Assembly: GCA_913055785.1 (NCBI GenBank)
Contig: CAJXLJ010000007.1
Span: 1 to 64,000, forward strand
Length of the DNA stretch: 64,000 nucleotides
Source of the DNA: an uncultured Parvularculaceae bacterium
Lineage (GTDB): Bacteria; Pseudomonadota; Alphaproteobacteria; Caulobacterales; Parvularculaceae
Reading direction: 5' to 3'
The translations under genes and the position numbers were made by a program. Below the pieces are notes generated by a model. It saw nothing but the letters and a program-made list of their open reading frames with translations, was not told where the DNA came from and did not search any database. Of the stretch, positions 1 through 8,700 are shown in pieces. Position 1 is the first letter of the stretch, and every line of letters starts with the position of its first letter.

Positions 1-894
1 CCCGCCCGCCGCGCCTTCTGGGAAGCTTTTTTCAGCGGACCGATCGCGGCGGCGGTTCTCGCCGGCGACGACGCCAGGGCCCATGAGACGATGCTCGAAG
101 CGGTTAACCGTCCGCAGACGGATCGAAAGACCGGCGTCGTGCATATTGTCGGCGCGGGACCGGGCGACCCCGATCTCCTGACCGTCAAGGCGCTGCGTCT
201 TTTACAGAGCGCAGACGTCATTCTTCATGACCGCCTCGTCAGCGACGAAATCCTGTTGCTCGCCAGGCGCGACGCCGAACGGTTTTATGTCGGCAAGGCG
301 AAAGCGAACCACGCCGTTCCCCAGCGCGAAATCGAAGCGCGAATGATCGCGCTCGCGCGGGAAGGCAAAACCGTCGTCCGTCTCAAGGGGGGCGATCCAT
401 TCATATTCGGCCGCGGCGGGGAGGAACTCGATGCGCTTCGAGAAGCCGGCATACCCGCCCATGTCACCCCCGGCGTCACCGCCGCGACCGGATGCGCCGC
501 CAGCGCAGGCCTTGCTCTCACCCATCGCGAGCACTCCCTAGCGGTCACGTTTGTGACCGGCCACGCAAAGGGTGATGAGGACCCCGCCCTCGACTGGGCC
601 GCGCTGGCGGCGCTTCAAAATACGCTCGTCGTCTATATGGGCGTCGGCAAGGCTGGCGCGATCGCCGAACGGCTGATCGCCCATGGCCGCGATGGCGCGA
701 CCCCGGCGGCGGTGATCGAAAATGGAACGCGCGCGGATCAGAAAGTCGTCAAGGGAACGCTGGGCGATCTCGGCCGCCTGATCGACGCCGGGCATGTCTC
801 GGGTCCCGCCATCCTCGTGATCGGTGAGGTTGCGGCGCTCGCTGACGGCGAAACGCTCGCCGACCTTGCGCAACGGGAAAGGCGCGTCGCATGA
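1..894 (+). CDS. cysG: Siroheme synthase CysG / uroporphyrinogen-III C-methyltransferase (5' truncated)
   Basis: The frame is open from base 1, so the N-terminal part lies outside the window. The first ~30 codons (RRAFWEAFFSG...) resemble the end of the precorrin-2 dehydrogenase/ferrochelatase module of CysG, which suggests the full bifunctional enzyme rather than stand-alone CobA. The visible remainder is a SAM-dependent methyltransferase with VGAGPGDPDLLT, YDRLVS-like HDRLVS, RLKGGDPFIFGRGGEE and the PGVTAA loop. It methylates uroporphyrinogen III on the way to siroheme, the cofactor of the sulfite reductase encoded just downstream. The stop overlaps the next start (ATGA). The methyltransferase assignment is very secure; the bifunctional form is inferred from a short stretch. 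Confidence 0.93.
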   Translation, partial: PARRAFWEAFFSGPIAAAVLAGDDARAHETMLEAVNRPQTDRKTGVVHIVGAGPGDPDLLTVKALRLLQSADVILHDRLVSDEILLLARRDAERFYVGKAKANHAVPQREIEARMIALAREGKTVVRLKGGDPFIFGRGGEELDALREAGIPAHVTPGVTAATGCAASAGLALTHREHSLAVTFVTGHAKGDEDPALDWAALAALQNTLVVYMGVGKAGAIAERLIAHGRDGATPAAVIENGTRADQKVVKGTLGDLGRLIDAGHVSGPAILVIGEVAALADGETLADLAQRERRVA

Positions 895-1178
895 AAGCCG
901 TTACTGCAAACCGGCTCGATGACGGAGCCGTCGTTTATCTCGGCGACGATGATCAATGGACGCCGCATCTTTGCGCCGCCGCCCGGTTCGACAATGCGGA
1001 CGCCGCGCCGGTGCTCGCGGCCGCAAAGAGCCGAACCGCAGAAATCACCGACGCTTACCTCATCGAAATCGACGGCGAAGGCGCGCCGGCCGGCCGCGAG
1101 ACCTTGCGCGAAACGATCAGAACATCCGGACCGACCGTAAGGCCGGACCTTGGGCTTCAGGCGGGAGCATCGCAATGA
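891..1178 (+). CDS. DUF2849 family protein
   Basis: A 95-residue protein overlapping cysG by 4 nt. It contains the YLGDDDQWTPHLCAAARFDN segment typical of DUF2849 proteins, which in alphaproteobacteria commonly sit between cysG and the sulfite-reductase gene. No catalytic motif, signal peptide or membrane segment is visible. The biochemical role is unknown; the conserved position suggests an accessory role in siroheme or sulfite reduction, but that is inference. The stop overlaps the next start (ATGA at 1175-1178). Confidence 0.85.
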   Translation: MKAVTANRLDDGAVVYLGDDDQWTPHLCAAARFDNADAAPVLAAAKSRTAEITDAYLIEIDGEGAPAGRETLRETIRTSGPTVRPDLGLQAGASQ

Positions 1179-1789
1179 ACAGGCTTTCGATCTATGGCGA
1201 TTCAATCAGCGGCAATTGCCTCAAGGTCAAATGGATAGCGGATTACATCGGGCTCGATTACGACTGGGTCGAGACCAGCGTGTTGAAGCGCGAAACGCGC
1301 ACGCCCGAGTTTCTGAAAATCAATCCGGCGGGGCAGGTTCCGGCCGTCATTCTTCCCGGCGGCCGCAAACTGTCGCAATCGAATGCGATCATTCTTTATC
1401 TCGCGGCCCTTAACGACAGCCCGCTGCTGCCGAGCGACCTTTATGTCCGCGCGCAACTCGATGAGTGGCTGTTCTGGGAGCAATATTCCCATGAGCCGTC
1501 TATTGCGGTGCGTCGGTTTCTCAAGGCGTTCCTGAAAAAACCGGATGAAGAGATCGATCCCGGGCTCATGAAGAAGGGACTTGATGCGTTGACCAGGCTG
1601 GAAGATGCGCTTGCTGACGCTTCCTATCTCGCCGGTTCGTCGCTGACCCTCGCGGACATATCACTCGTCGCCTATACGCGCATGGCCGGAGACGGCGGCT
1701 TTGATCTTGGCGATTTCCCCGCTGTTGAGACGTGGATCGCGCGCGTCGAAAACGACCTGTCGCTTTCTCCCTATGAGGGGGCGGCCTGA
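1175..1789 (+). CDS. Glutathione S-transferase family protein
   Basis: A 204-residue protein of normal GST length. The N-terminal thioredoxin-like half has the cis-proline loop (AGQVPAV) and a QSNAI turn in place of the usual ESxAI glutathione gamma-Glu contact. The C-terminal half is the all-alpha domain, including SLTLADISLVAY. I chose the ATG at 1175, which overlaps the DUF2849 stop and opens directly with the thioredoxin strand; the same frame is open upstream but that part has no GST similarity. The gene overlaps cysI by one base, so it is embedded in the sulfite-reduction operon, an unusual place for a GST. The substrate cannot be read from sequence. Confidence 0.88.
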   Translation: MNRLSIYGDSISGNCLKVKWIADYIGLDYDWVETSVLKRETRTPEFLKINPAGQVPAVILPGGRKLSQSNAIILYLAALNDSPLLPSDLYVRAQLDEWLFWEQYSHEPSIAVRRFLKAFLKKPDEEIDPGLMKKGLDALTRLEDALADASYLAGSSLTLADISLVAYTRMAGDGGFDLGDFPAVETWIARVENDLSLSPYEGAA

Positions 1790-3444
1790 TGTATCGCTAC
1801 GACGAATTCGACGCGACACTGGTCGCCGAACGGGTCGCGCAGTTTCGCGGCCAGGTGGCGCGGCGCCTTTCCGGCGCGCTGAGCGAAGACGAGTTCAAGC
1901 CCCTGCGGCTGATGAACGGGCTCTATCTGCAGCTTCACGCCTATATGCTGCGCGTTGCGATTCCTTACGGGACACTGTCGTCGAAACAGATGCGCCGTCT
2001 CGCTCATGTGGCGCGCAAATACGACAAGGGCTACGGCCATTTCACGACGCGCCAGAACATTCAATACAACTGGCCGGCGCTGGTCGATACGCCGGATATT
2101 CTCGATGATCTCGCCGATGTTGAAATGCACGCCATCCAGACATCAGGCAACTGCATCCGCAACGTCACATCCGACCCTTACGCCGGCGCAACGGCGGATG
2201 AGATCGAGGATCCGCGCCCCTATGCGGAGATGATCCGTCAGTGGTCGACCTTTCATCCCGAATTTTCGTTCCTGCCGCGCAAGTTCAAGATCGCCGTCAC
2301 GGCGTCGGATCACGACCGCGCTGCCGTGAAGGTTCATGACATCGGTTTGCGCCTTTACCCCAACGAGGCGGGCGAGGCTGGTTTTGAAGTGCTGGTCGGC
2401 GGCGGGCTCGGGCGAACGCCCTATGTGGGCCATGTGATCCGCCGGTTCCTGCCGAAGGAGCACCTGCTTTCCTATCTTGAGGCGATCTTGCGTGTTTATA
2501 ACACGCAAGGCAGGCGCGATAATCTTTACAAGGCGCGCATCAAGATTCTCGTCAATTCGGAAGGCGCTGATCGGTTCGCCGACCTTGTCGAGGCGGAATG
2601 GACGAAGATCAAGGGCCGGGGTGTCGATCTCCCGGCGGAGGAGGCGGCGCGTATTCGCGCGTACTTCGCCCCGCCGGATTTTGAAGACCTGTCTGATAGG
2701 AGTGAAAAGCTTGAGGCCGCCCGCGCCGCCGATGAGGATTTCGCGCGCTGGCTGCGGGTCAACACGAAGCCGCACAAGGCGCCGGGTTACGCCATCGTCA
2801 ACATTTCCCTCAAGAGCATTGGCGGCGTCCCCGGCGACATTTCCGATATGCAGATGGAAGCGGTCGCCGATCTCGCTGAGGCGTATTCCTTCGATGAAAT
2901 CCGCGCGACCCATGAGCAGAACCTCGTTCTGCCGCATGTGAAAAAGGATGATCTTCACGCCGTCTGGTCGGCGCTCGGCGGAGCGGGGCTGGCGACCGCG
3001 AATATCGGCCTTGTCAGCGACATCATCGCCTGCCCGGGACTCGATTACTGCACCCTCGCCAATGCGCGCTCGATCCCGATCGCTCAATCCATTGCGGAAC
3101 GGTTCGCCGATCTCGGCGTGCAGGAAGACCTCGGCGAGCTCAAGATCAAGATTTCGGGCTGCATCAACGCCTGCGGCCATCATCATGTGGGCCATATCGG
3201 CATTCTCGGCGTCGATAAGAAGGGCGAGGAATTCTACCAGATCACTCTCGGCGGCTCCGGCGCCGAGGACGCGTCGCTCGGCGAAATCGCCGGACGCGGC
3301 CTGTCGTCGACCCAAGTGGTCGATGCGGTTGAAAAGCTTGTCGGCTTTTATCGCGGCAATCGTCAGGACGGGGAACGTTTTCTCGACACGTATCGGCGCC
3401 TCGGCGCCGGGCCTTTCAAGGAGGCTTTGTATGAAGCTGCTTAA
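1789..3444 (+). CDS. cysI: Sulfite reductase hemoprotein (nitrite/sulfite reductase, siroheme and 4Fe-4S)
   Basis: A 551-residue siroheme reductase that reduces sulfite to sulfide. The siroheme-[4Fe-4S] ligands are visible as CPGLDYC (Cys415, Cys421) and GCINACGHHHVG (Cys458, Cys462). The duplicated ferredoxin-like halves are recognisable (TTRQNIQYNW early, THEQNLVLP later). Context with cysG, DUF2849, DUF934 and cysH indicates assimilatory sulfite rather than nitrite reduction. The start overlaps the GST stop by 1 nt (TGATG) and the 3' end overlaps DUF934 by 14 nt, so translational coupling is likely. No flavoprotein CysJ is encoded in the window, so the electron donor may be ferredoxin or an unlinked partner. 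Confidence 0.95.
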   Translation: MYRYDEFDATLVAERVAQFRGQVARRLSGALSEDEFKPLRLMNGLYLQLHAYMLRVAIPYGTLSSKQMRRLAHVARKYDKGYGHFTTRQNIQYNWPALVDTPDILDDLADVEMHAIQTSGNCIRNVTSDPYAGATADEIEDPRPYAEMIRQWSTFHPEFSFLPRKFKIAVTASDHDRAAVKVHDIGLRLYPNEAGEAGFEVLVGGGLGRTPYVGHVIRRFLPKEHLLSYLEAILRVYNTQGRRDNLYKARIKILVNSEGADRFADLVEAEWTKIKGRGVDLPAEEAARIRAYFAPPDFEDLSDRSEKLEAARAADEDFARWLRVNTKPHKAPGYAIVNISLKSIGGVPGDISDMQMEAVADLAEAYSFDEIRATHEQNLVLPHVKKDDLHAVWSALGGAGLATANIGLVSDIIACPGLDYCTLANARSIPIAQSIAERFADLGVQEDLGELKIKISGCINACGHHHVGHIGILGVDKKGEEFYQITLGGSGAEDASLGEIAGRGLSSTQVVDAVEKLVGFYRGNRQDGERFLDTYRRLGAGPFKEALYEAA

Positions 3445-3892
3445 ACTCGCCCATGGACGGCTCCTGCCCGCGCTGGAAGAAGCGCAAGAGGAAGTCTCTC
3501 TTGAGGACTGGCGCGCCAATCCTCAGGCGCATGCAGGGGCGACAGCGCTTGTCATCTCGAACGACGTCCCGCTCGCTGATGTAAGATGCGATCTTTCCGG
3601 GTTCAGCGTCATCGTCCTCGATTTCCCGACATTCAAGGACGGGCGGGCCTATTCCCAGGCGCGCCTGTTGCGTGAGCGCTACGCCTATACGGGCGAGATC
3701 AGGGCGCGGGGCGAGGTCTTGCGCGATCAGCTCTCCTTTATGGCGCGCTGCGGATTTGACGGGTTTGAGTTTGCGGGCGCCGCCGGGGACGCCGAAGCGG
3801 CGCTTGAAGAGTTTTCCTTCGCCTATCAGCCGGCGGCGGACGGCGCTCTTCCGGTTTGTCGCCGCCGCATCGCGGCAGCCGAGGCGGCGTGA
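3431..3892 (+). CDS. DUF934 family protein
   Basis: A 153-residue protein starting at an ATG inside the end of cysI (14-nt overlap). The core FPTFKDGRAYSQARLLRERYAYTGEIRARGEVLRDQLSFMARCGFDGFEF is diagnostic for DUF934, a family nearly always found between sulfite-reductase and APS/PAPS-reductase genes in proteobacteria. The longer open frame upstream of 3431 is a shadow of cysI. Function is unknown; the fixed gene order suggests a role in assembly of, or electron supply to, the reductase, which is inference. Confidence 0.88.
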   Translation: MKLLKLAHGRLLPALEEAQEEVSLEDWRANPQAHAGATALVISNDVPLADVRCDLSGFSVIVLDFPTFKDGRAYSQARLLRERYAYTGEIRARGEVLRDQLSFMARCGFDGFEFAGAAGDAEAALEEFSFAYQPAADGALPVCRRRIAAAEAA

Positions 3893-3897
3893 CGCCG

Positions 3898-4638
3898 ATG
3901 ACCGCCAATGTGATCCCCTTAAGGCGCATAGAACCGCCGGAGACCGATGCGCTGGACGCCGAAGCGCGCCGTTACGCCATGCGCTTCAACGCGGCTCCGG
4001 CCGAGGAAATATTGCGTTTCGCGATAGAAGAGGCGTTTCCCGGGCGCATCGCGCTGGTCTCCTCCTTCGGCGCGGAATCGGCGGCGCTCCTGCATCTTGT
4101 CGCGCAAATCGATCCGTCGACGCCGGTGATCTTTCTCGATACTGGCAAGCATTTCGCACAGACCCTGAGCTATCGGACAAGGCTTGCGAACAGGCTGGGC
4201 CTTACGGATGTTCGCGACATTCATCCGTTAGCGGAGGAAATGGAAAGCCGCGACTCAGATGGCGATCTCTGGAAGCGCGACGCTGACGTCTGCTGTACGC
4301 TCAGAAAGGTCGAGCCGCTTTCGGCGGCGCTTGCCGGTTTCGATGCGTGGATTACCGGGCGCAAACAGTTTCACGGCGGCGGGCGCGCCAATCTCCCTTC
4401 CTTTGAAGCCAACGCAACGCATATCAAGGTCAATCCGCTGATCCGCTGGACGAGCGGCGACGTCGCCGATTATGCGCAACAGCATGAGTTGCCGTCGCAC
4501 CCGCTGGCGGCGCAGGGATATCCGTCGATCGGCTGCTGGCCTTGCACCCATCCCGTTGCGCAAGGCGAGGACATCCGCGCCGGGCGCTGGCGCGGCGCCG
4601 CCAAAACCGAATGCGGTATTCATGGGCGGACGGTTTAA
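3898..4638 (+). CDS. cysH: Adenylyl-sulfate reductase, thioredoxin-dependent (assimilatory APS reductase type)
   Basis: A 246-residue PAPS/APS-reductase-family protein that reduces activated sulfate to sulfite. It has the P-loop-like SSFGAES (55-61) and the C-terminal catalytic ECGIH (Cys239). It also carries Cys132-Cys133 and Cys213-x-x-Cys216, the CC...CxxC set that ligates a [4Fe-4S] cluster in APS-using enzymes and is absent from PAPS-only E. coli CysH. I therefore call it an APS reductase. The ATG at 3898 was chosen over an upstream in-frame extension that overlaps DUF934. The stop codon is shared in antisense with the convergent hydrolase through TTAA at 4635-4638. Confidence 0.93.
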   Translation: MTANVIPLRRIEPPETDALDAEARRYAMRFNAAPAEEILRFAIEEAFPGRIALVSSFGAESAALLHLVAQIDPSTPVIFLDTGKHFAQTLSYRTRLANRLGLTDVRDIHPLAEEMESRDSDGDLWKRDADVCCTLRKVEPLSAALAGFDAWITGRKQFHGGGRANLPSFEANATHIKVNPLIRWTSGDVADYAQQHELPSHPLAAQGYPSIGCWPCTHPVAQGEDIRAGRWRGAAKTECGIHGRTV

Positions 4639-5486
4639 CCGTGCTTTTCGAGGAAGCCTTCGATTGCTTCCCACGCCGCCGGTTCGTTCAACATCGGCGC
4701 ATGGCCGACCCGCGGAACTTCGGCGTAATCGAAATCCGGGTGAACGGCGCGCATTCGCCCGACGATTTCCGGCGACAGGAGATCGCTGAGCCCGCCGCGG
4801 ATCACCAGAGTCGGCTTCTCCTTTAAGCTTTCGAACGCCGGCCACAGGTCCGGCGCCGGGCCGACTTCCGCAAGCGCGCGGGCGATATTCGGGTCGTAAT
4901 CTAGAACCCAGCCTTCTTCAGTCTCCCGGAAGGTCCGATAGGCGAATTTGATCCAGTCTTCCTGCGGCGCATCCGGAAATGCGACGCCGTTGATCGCCTT
5001 GATGCGCTCGGCGGCCTCTTCAATGGTCGCCGCCGGTCCGGCGGTTTTCCCCACATAGCCGGCGATACGGGCGATCCCTTCCGGCGCCAAGTCCGGGCCG
5101 ACATCGTTGATCACGGCGGCCTTCACCCGGTCGCGGGCCGCCTGATTGACCAGCATCGTCGTGATGCCGCCGAGCGACGTCCCGATGAAAACAGCGTCGC
5201 TGACGCCGAGATCGTCGAGGGTTTTGACGACGTCGTCGCGATAGGTGAGGGGGTGATAGTTGAGATAATCGGGGTCGTAGTCGGAGGGGCCGCGGCCGCG
5301 CAGGTTGAGCGCTATAACATCACGACCCAAGTTTATGATTCTATGAGCTAATTCTTCAAAATCGGCGGCGTTGCGAGTGAGGCCCGGGATGCAAACGGCA
5401 GGGGTATTTTTCCCGCCCCGGTAGATGTGAGCGCGTTGACGCAACCCGTTACCAAGGTCTGTTTCATGGACTTTGAATGATTTCAT
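4635..5486 (-). CDS. Alpha/beta hydrolase
   Basis: A 283-residue alpha/beta-hydrolase-fold protein. The nucleophile elbow is GTSLGG (Ser104), the oxyanion region is CIPGLTRNAADFE, the acid is probably the Asp in RGGLSDLLSP and the histidine is in RVGHAPM. There is no signal peptide, so it is probably cytosolic. Sequence cannot separate esterase, lactonase or C-C hydrolase activity. It is convergent with cysH and shares a TTAA stop overlap; upstream lies a 269-bp divergent region shared with the TonB receptor. Confidence 0.88.
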   Translation of the reverse strand: MKSFKVHETDLGNGLRQRAHIYRGGKNTPAVCIPGLTRNAADFEELAHRIINLGRDVIALNLRGRGPSDYDPDYLNYHPLTYRDDVVKTLDDLGVSDAVFIGTSLGGITTMLVNQAARDRVKAAVINDVGPDLAPEGIARIAGYVGKTAGPAATIEEAAERIKAINGVAFPDAPQEDWIKFAYRTFRETEEGWVLDYDPNIARALAEVGPAPDLWPAFESLKEKPTLVIRGGLSDLLSPEIVGRMRAVHPDFDYAEVPRVGHAPMLNEPAAWEAIEGFLEKHG

Positions 5487-5755
5487 CTTCGCCCCTGCGG
5501 TGTCATTAAGCTGTTATTAAGCATGGTTAAAAACCAGCAACCATATTTGTTGTGATATTGCCACACTAACTTTCAGAGTGCGCCCCAACACTCATTGCTT
5601 ATTGACGGAATCGAGCTCACGGCCATAGCTTGTCCCACAATTGCCGGAGTGCAACCGGCGATCATCGTGCCCTTAATTCAACGGGGGGGCGAACGCGTAC
5701 GTGTCCTGACTTCAATCCTCGGGGCCCGTGCATTGTGTTAAACTCGGAGGGATAA
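5487..5755. promoter_or_regulatory. Divergent intergenic region and leader of TonB receptor 1
   Basis: This 269-bp gap separates the divergent hydrolase and receptor genes. It holds the TTAA array described separately, a weak sigma70-like pair (TTGACG at 5602-5607, 17-bp spacer, ATAGCT at 5625-5630), a small GCCGG/CCGGC hairpin near 5645-5660, and a strong ribosome-binding site (CTCGGAGGG) before the ATG at 5756. I see no known riboswitch consensus. Promoter strength is uncertain. Confidence 0.4.
5506..5530. promoter_or_regulatory. TTAA triplet array, possible CtrA-type site
   Basis: Three TTAA tetramers occur at 5506, 5517 and 5527. The first two are spaced exactly N7, as in the alphaproteobacterial CtrA consensus TTAA-N7-TTAA, and the third follows after N6. 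The array starts about 20 bp upstream of the hydrolase ATG on the minus strand, where a bound response regulator could act on its promoter. The terminal C of the full consensus is missing on both strands, so this is weaker than the array near 30.8 kb. Confidence 0.35.
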
Positions 5756-8700
5756 ATGGCTAAATCCATACGTACACGCGCTCTTATGGGCGCAGCCGTT
5801 GCGGCTCTTGCGCCGACGGCGCTTGTGTCGACGGCGGTCATCGCACCGGCTTCGGCTCAGGACTACACGTCGGGCGGCGTCGGCGGCACGGTTGTCGACT
5901 CGAGCGGCAACCCCGTTGCAGGGGCGACGGTTACGATCACGTCGCAAGACCGCGGTTTCTCGCGCACCACGACGACGTCTTCGACGGGCGGCTACCGCTT
6001 CTCGGGTCTGTCGGTCGGTTCCTATGACGTTACGGCGGCCTCTGGCGGCCAGTCGCAGACCATTGAAGGCGTTCGCGTCAGCCAGTCGACGACGGCAAGC
6101 GCAAACCTTCAGCTTGGCTCTGGCGAGAACATCGTCGTTTCCGGCACGCGTCAGAACCTCGACTTCACGTCGACCACGACCGGCGTCAACATCGATGTTC
6201 CGGACCTCGTCAAGGACATCCCGATCGGCCGTAACCTGACCGCGGTCACGCTGCTTGCTCCGGGCACCAGCCTCGGCGACAGCGCCTTCGGTAACCTCGC
6301 CTCCATCGGCGGTTCTTCGGTTGCTGAAAACGCCTATTACGTCAACGGTCTGAACACGACGAACTTCGACAACTACCTGAACTCCGCTCAGGTGCCGTTC
6401 GAGTTCTATCAGTCGATCGACATCAAGACCGGCGGTTATCCGGCTGAATTCGGTCGCGCCACGGGCGGCGTCATCAACGCCGTTACCAAGCAGGGCACGA
6501 ACGACTTCATGGCGGCGATCCACCTTAACTGGACGCCGAACTTCCTGCGTGGCGACGCCGATAACACCGAAACCTGCGCCTACGACAGCGCAGTTCCCGG
6601 CGGTTACAACGGTGGTTCGCTTCCTTCGGTGACCTGCCGTCCGAGCAGCCACACCGAAACCGATACGTCCGACTCTTACTCGGCGATCATCGAAGCGGGC
6701 GGTCCGATCATCGAAGACCGTATCTTCCTCTATGGCTTGCTCGAGCTTCGTGAAAACCGCAGCCTGACCAATGATCCGGTCGGCGGCACGGCGTTCGATC
6801 GTTCGAACAACGAGCCGTTCTGGGGCGCCAAGCTTGACGTCATTCCGTGGGACGATCATCACTTCGAATTCACGATCTTCGACACCCGCAACACGACGGT
6901 TCGTAACGACCTCGAATACAGCTACGACGAAGCGACGGACACGGACACCTACGGCACCGCCAAGTCGGTGAACGAGTTCGAGTTCGGCGGCGTCAACTAT
7001 GTTGCCAAGTACACCGGCAACTGGAATGAGTGGCTGACGGTTTCGGCGTCTTACGGCCGCATGCGCGACCGTTTCGACAACTCCGGTATCGCCGGTTCGG
7101 CTTCCCTGCCGCGTTCTATCAACGCGACCGGCGCCACCAACTATGGCGTGCCGTATCTTGGTCACTACAATGGCCAGACGGTCACCGGTCGTAGCTTCCC
7201 GTACAACACGGAACGCAAGTTCTGGCGTGCGGACGTCGACATGTTCTTCAGCTTTTTCGGCGACCACCACGTTCGCGCCGGCTTCGACATGGAGAACAAC
7301 GCTCTCGAAGAAGCGGCCGTTCGTAACGGCGGTGACTTCCTGATCGGTGCCGGGCACATGACGCCTGAAGCCTACAACTTCGGCTTTGGCGGCGCGGGTA
7401 TCTACTACATCGTCCGCACCCCGACGGAAGTCGAGTTGAACTACTTCAACTCTTCGGGCACGTTCGACGCCAAGAACACCGCTTACTACATCCAGGACGA
7501 GTGGCAGGTCACGGATCAGCTGACGCTGAACCTTGGCGTCCGTCGCGACGACTTCCGGGTGTTCACGTCTGCAGGCGATACGCTTGTTTCGCAGAAGGGC
7601 AACTACGCCCCGCGCGTCGGCTTCGCTTATGACGTGCTCGGTGACGGCCGCGGCAAGCTGTTCGGTTCCTACGGCTGGTACTACCTGCCGTTCGCTTCGA
7701 ACACCTCGTTCCGCATGACCGGTTCGGAAGTCTATTTCCGCGAACGCTGGACCTACACCGGCTTCGACGGCAACGGTATTCCGATCCTCGACAGCCAAGT
7801 CGGCGGTACGGCGCCGTATAACGGCACCTGCCCGTTCGGCCTGACGCCGGGTTCGGCTGGCGCCGGTGCGTCGCTCTGCTCGGTGACGGGTGACGGCTCT
7901 ATTGCTCCGACCGATGCGCTGATCTCGCAGAACCTTGGCGCGACCAAGGAAACCGAGATCGTTGTCGGCTATGAGCATCAGCTGACCGATCTGTGGACTG
8001 TTGGCATCGCCTACACCCACCGTAACCTCAACCGGACGGCTGAAGACGCCGCCATCGATGCGGCCGTGCTCGCTTACTGCGATCGCGAAGGCATCACGGG
8101 TTGTTCGTCGACCTGGACTGGTTTCCACCAGTACACGATCATCAACCCGGGTCAGGAAGCTGTGGTTGTGCTCGACGGTCTTGATGGCCGCACGGTCACC
8201 TTCTCCGGCGATGAGCTCGGCTATCCGGCCGCTGTTCGTAAGTATGACGCGGTTGACCTTACCTTTGAGCGTGCGTTCGACGGTAAGTGGGCTGTTCGCG
8301 GCAGCTACCAGTGGTCTGAGAGCGAAGGTAACTCGGAAGGCTTCGTCCAGTCTGACTTCGGTCAGGACGACGCCGGTATCACGCAGGACTTCGACCAGCC
8401 GACCTTCACGGACGGCGCCTATGGTCTCCTGCCGAACCACCGTCGTCACCGGATCAAGATCTGGGGTAGCTACGCTCTGACAGACGAGCTGCGTCTCGGC
8501 ACGAACATGCAGTTCGCTTCGCCGCGGCCGCTTAGCTGCTTGGGTTACCACCCGTCAGAGAACTACGGTAACTTCGGCAACCTCTACGGCGCAGCGTCGC
8601 ACTACTGCGGCGGCGTCATCAGCCCGCGCGGCACCGCGCAGGAATCTGATTGGCTGATCCAGGTTGACCTGTCGGCGCGTTACAACATCGAAGTTCCGTC

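Noticed and set aside
2143-3519. A long minus-strand open frame across cysI and DUF934
   Set aside because: It mirrors codon bias of the well-supported sense genes and has no start signal or recognisable protein.
5640-5665. Riboswitch in the TonB receptor 1 leader
   Set aside because: There is only a 5-bp GCCGG/CCGGC hairpin. No B12-box, TPP or other conserved core is visible.
5738-8551. A 937-codon open frame antisense to TonB receptor 1
   Set aside because: Its translation is Arg/Val-rich with no domain, and the sense strand is a clear TonB receptor. The open antisense frame arises because the sense gene avoids TTA, CTA and TCA codons.
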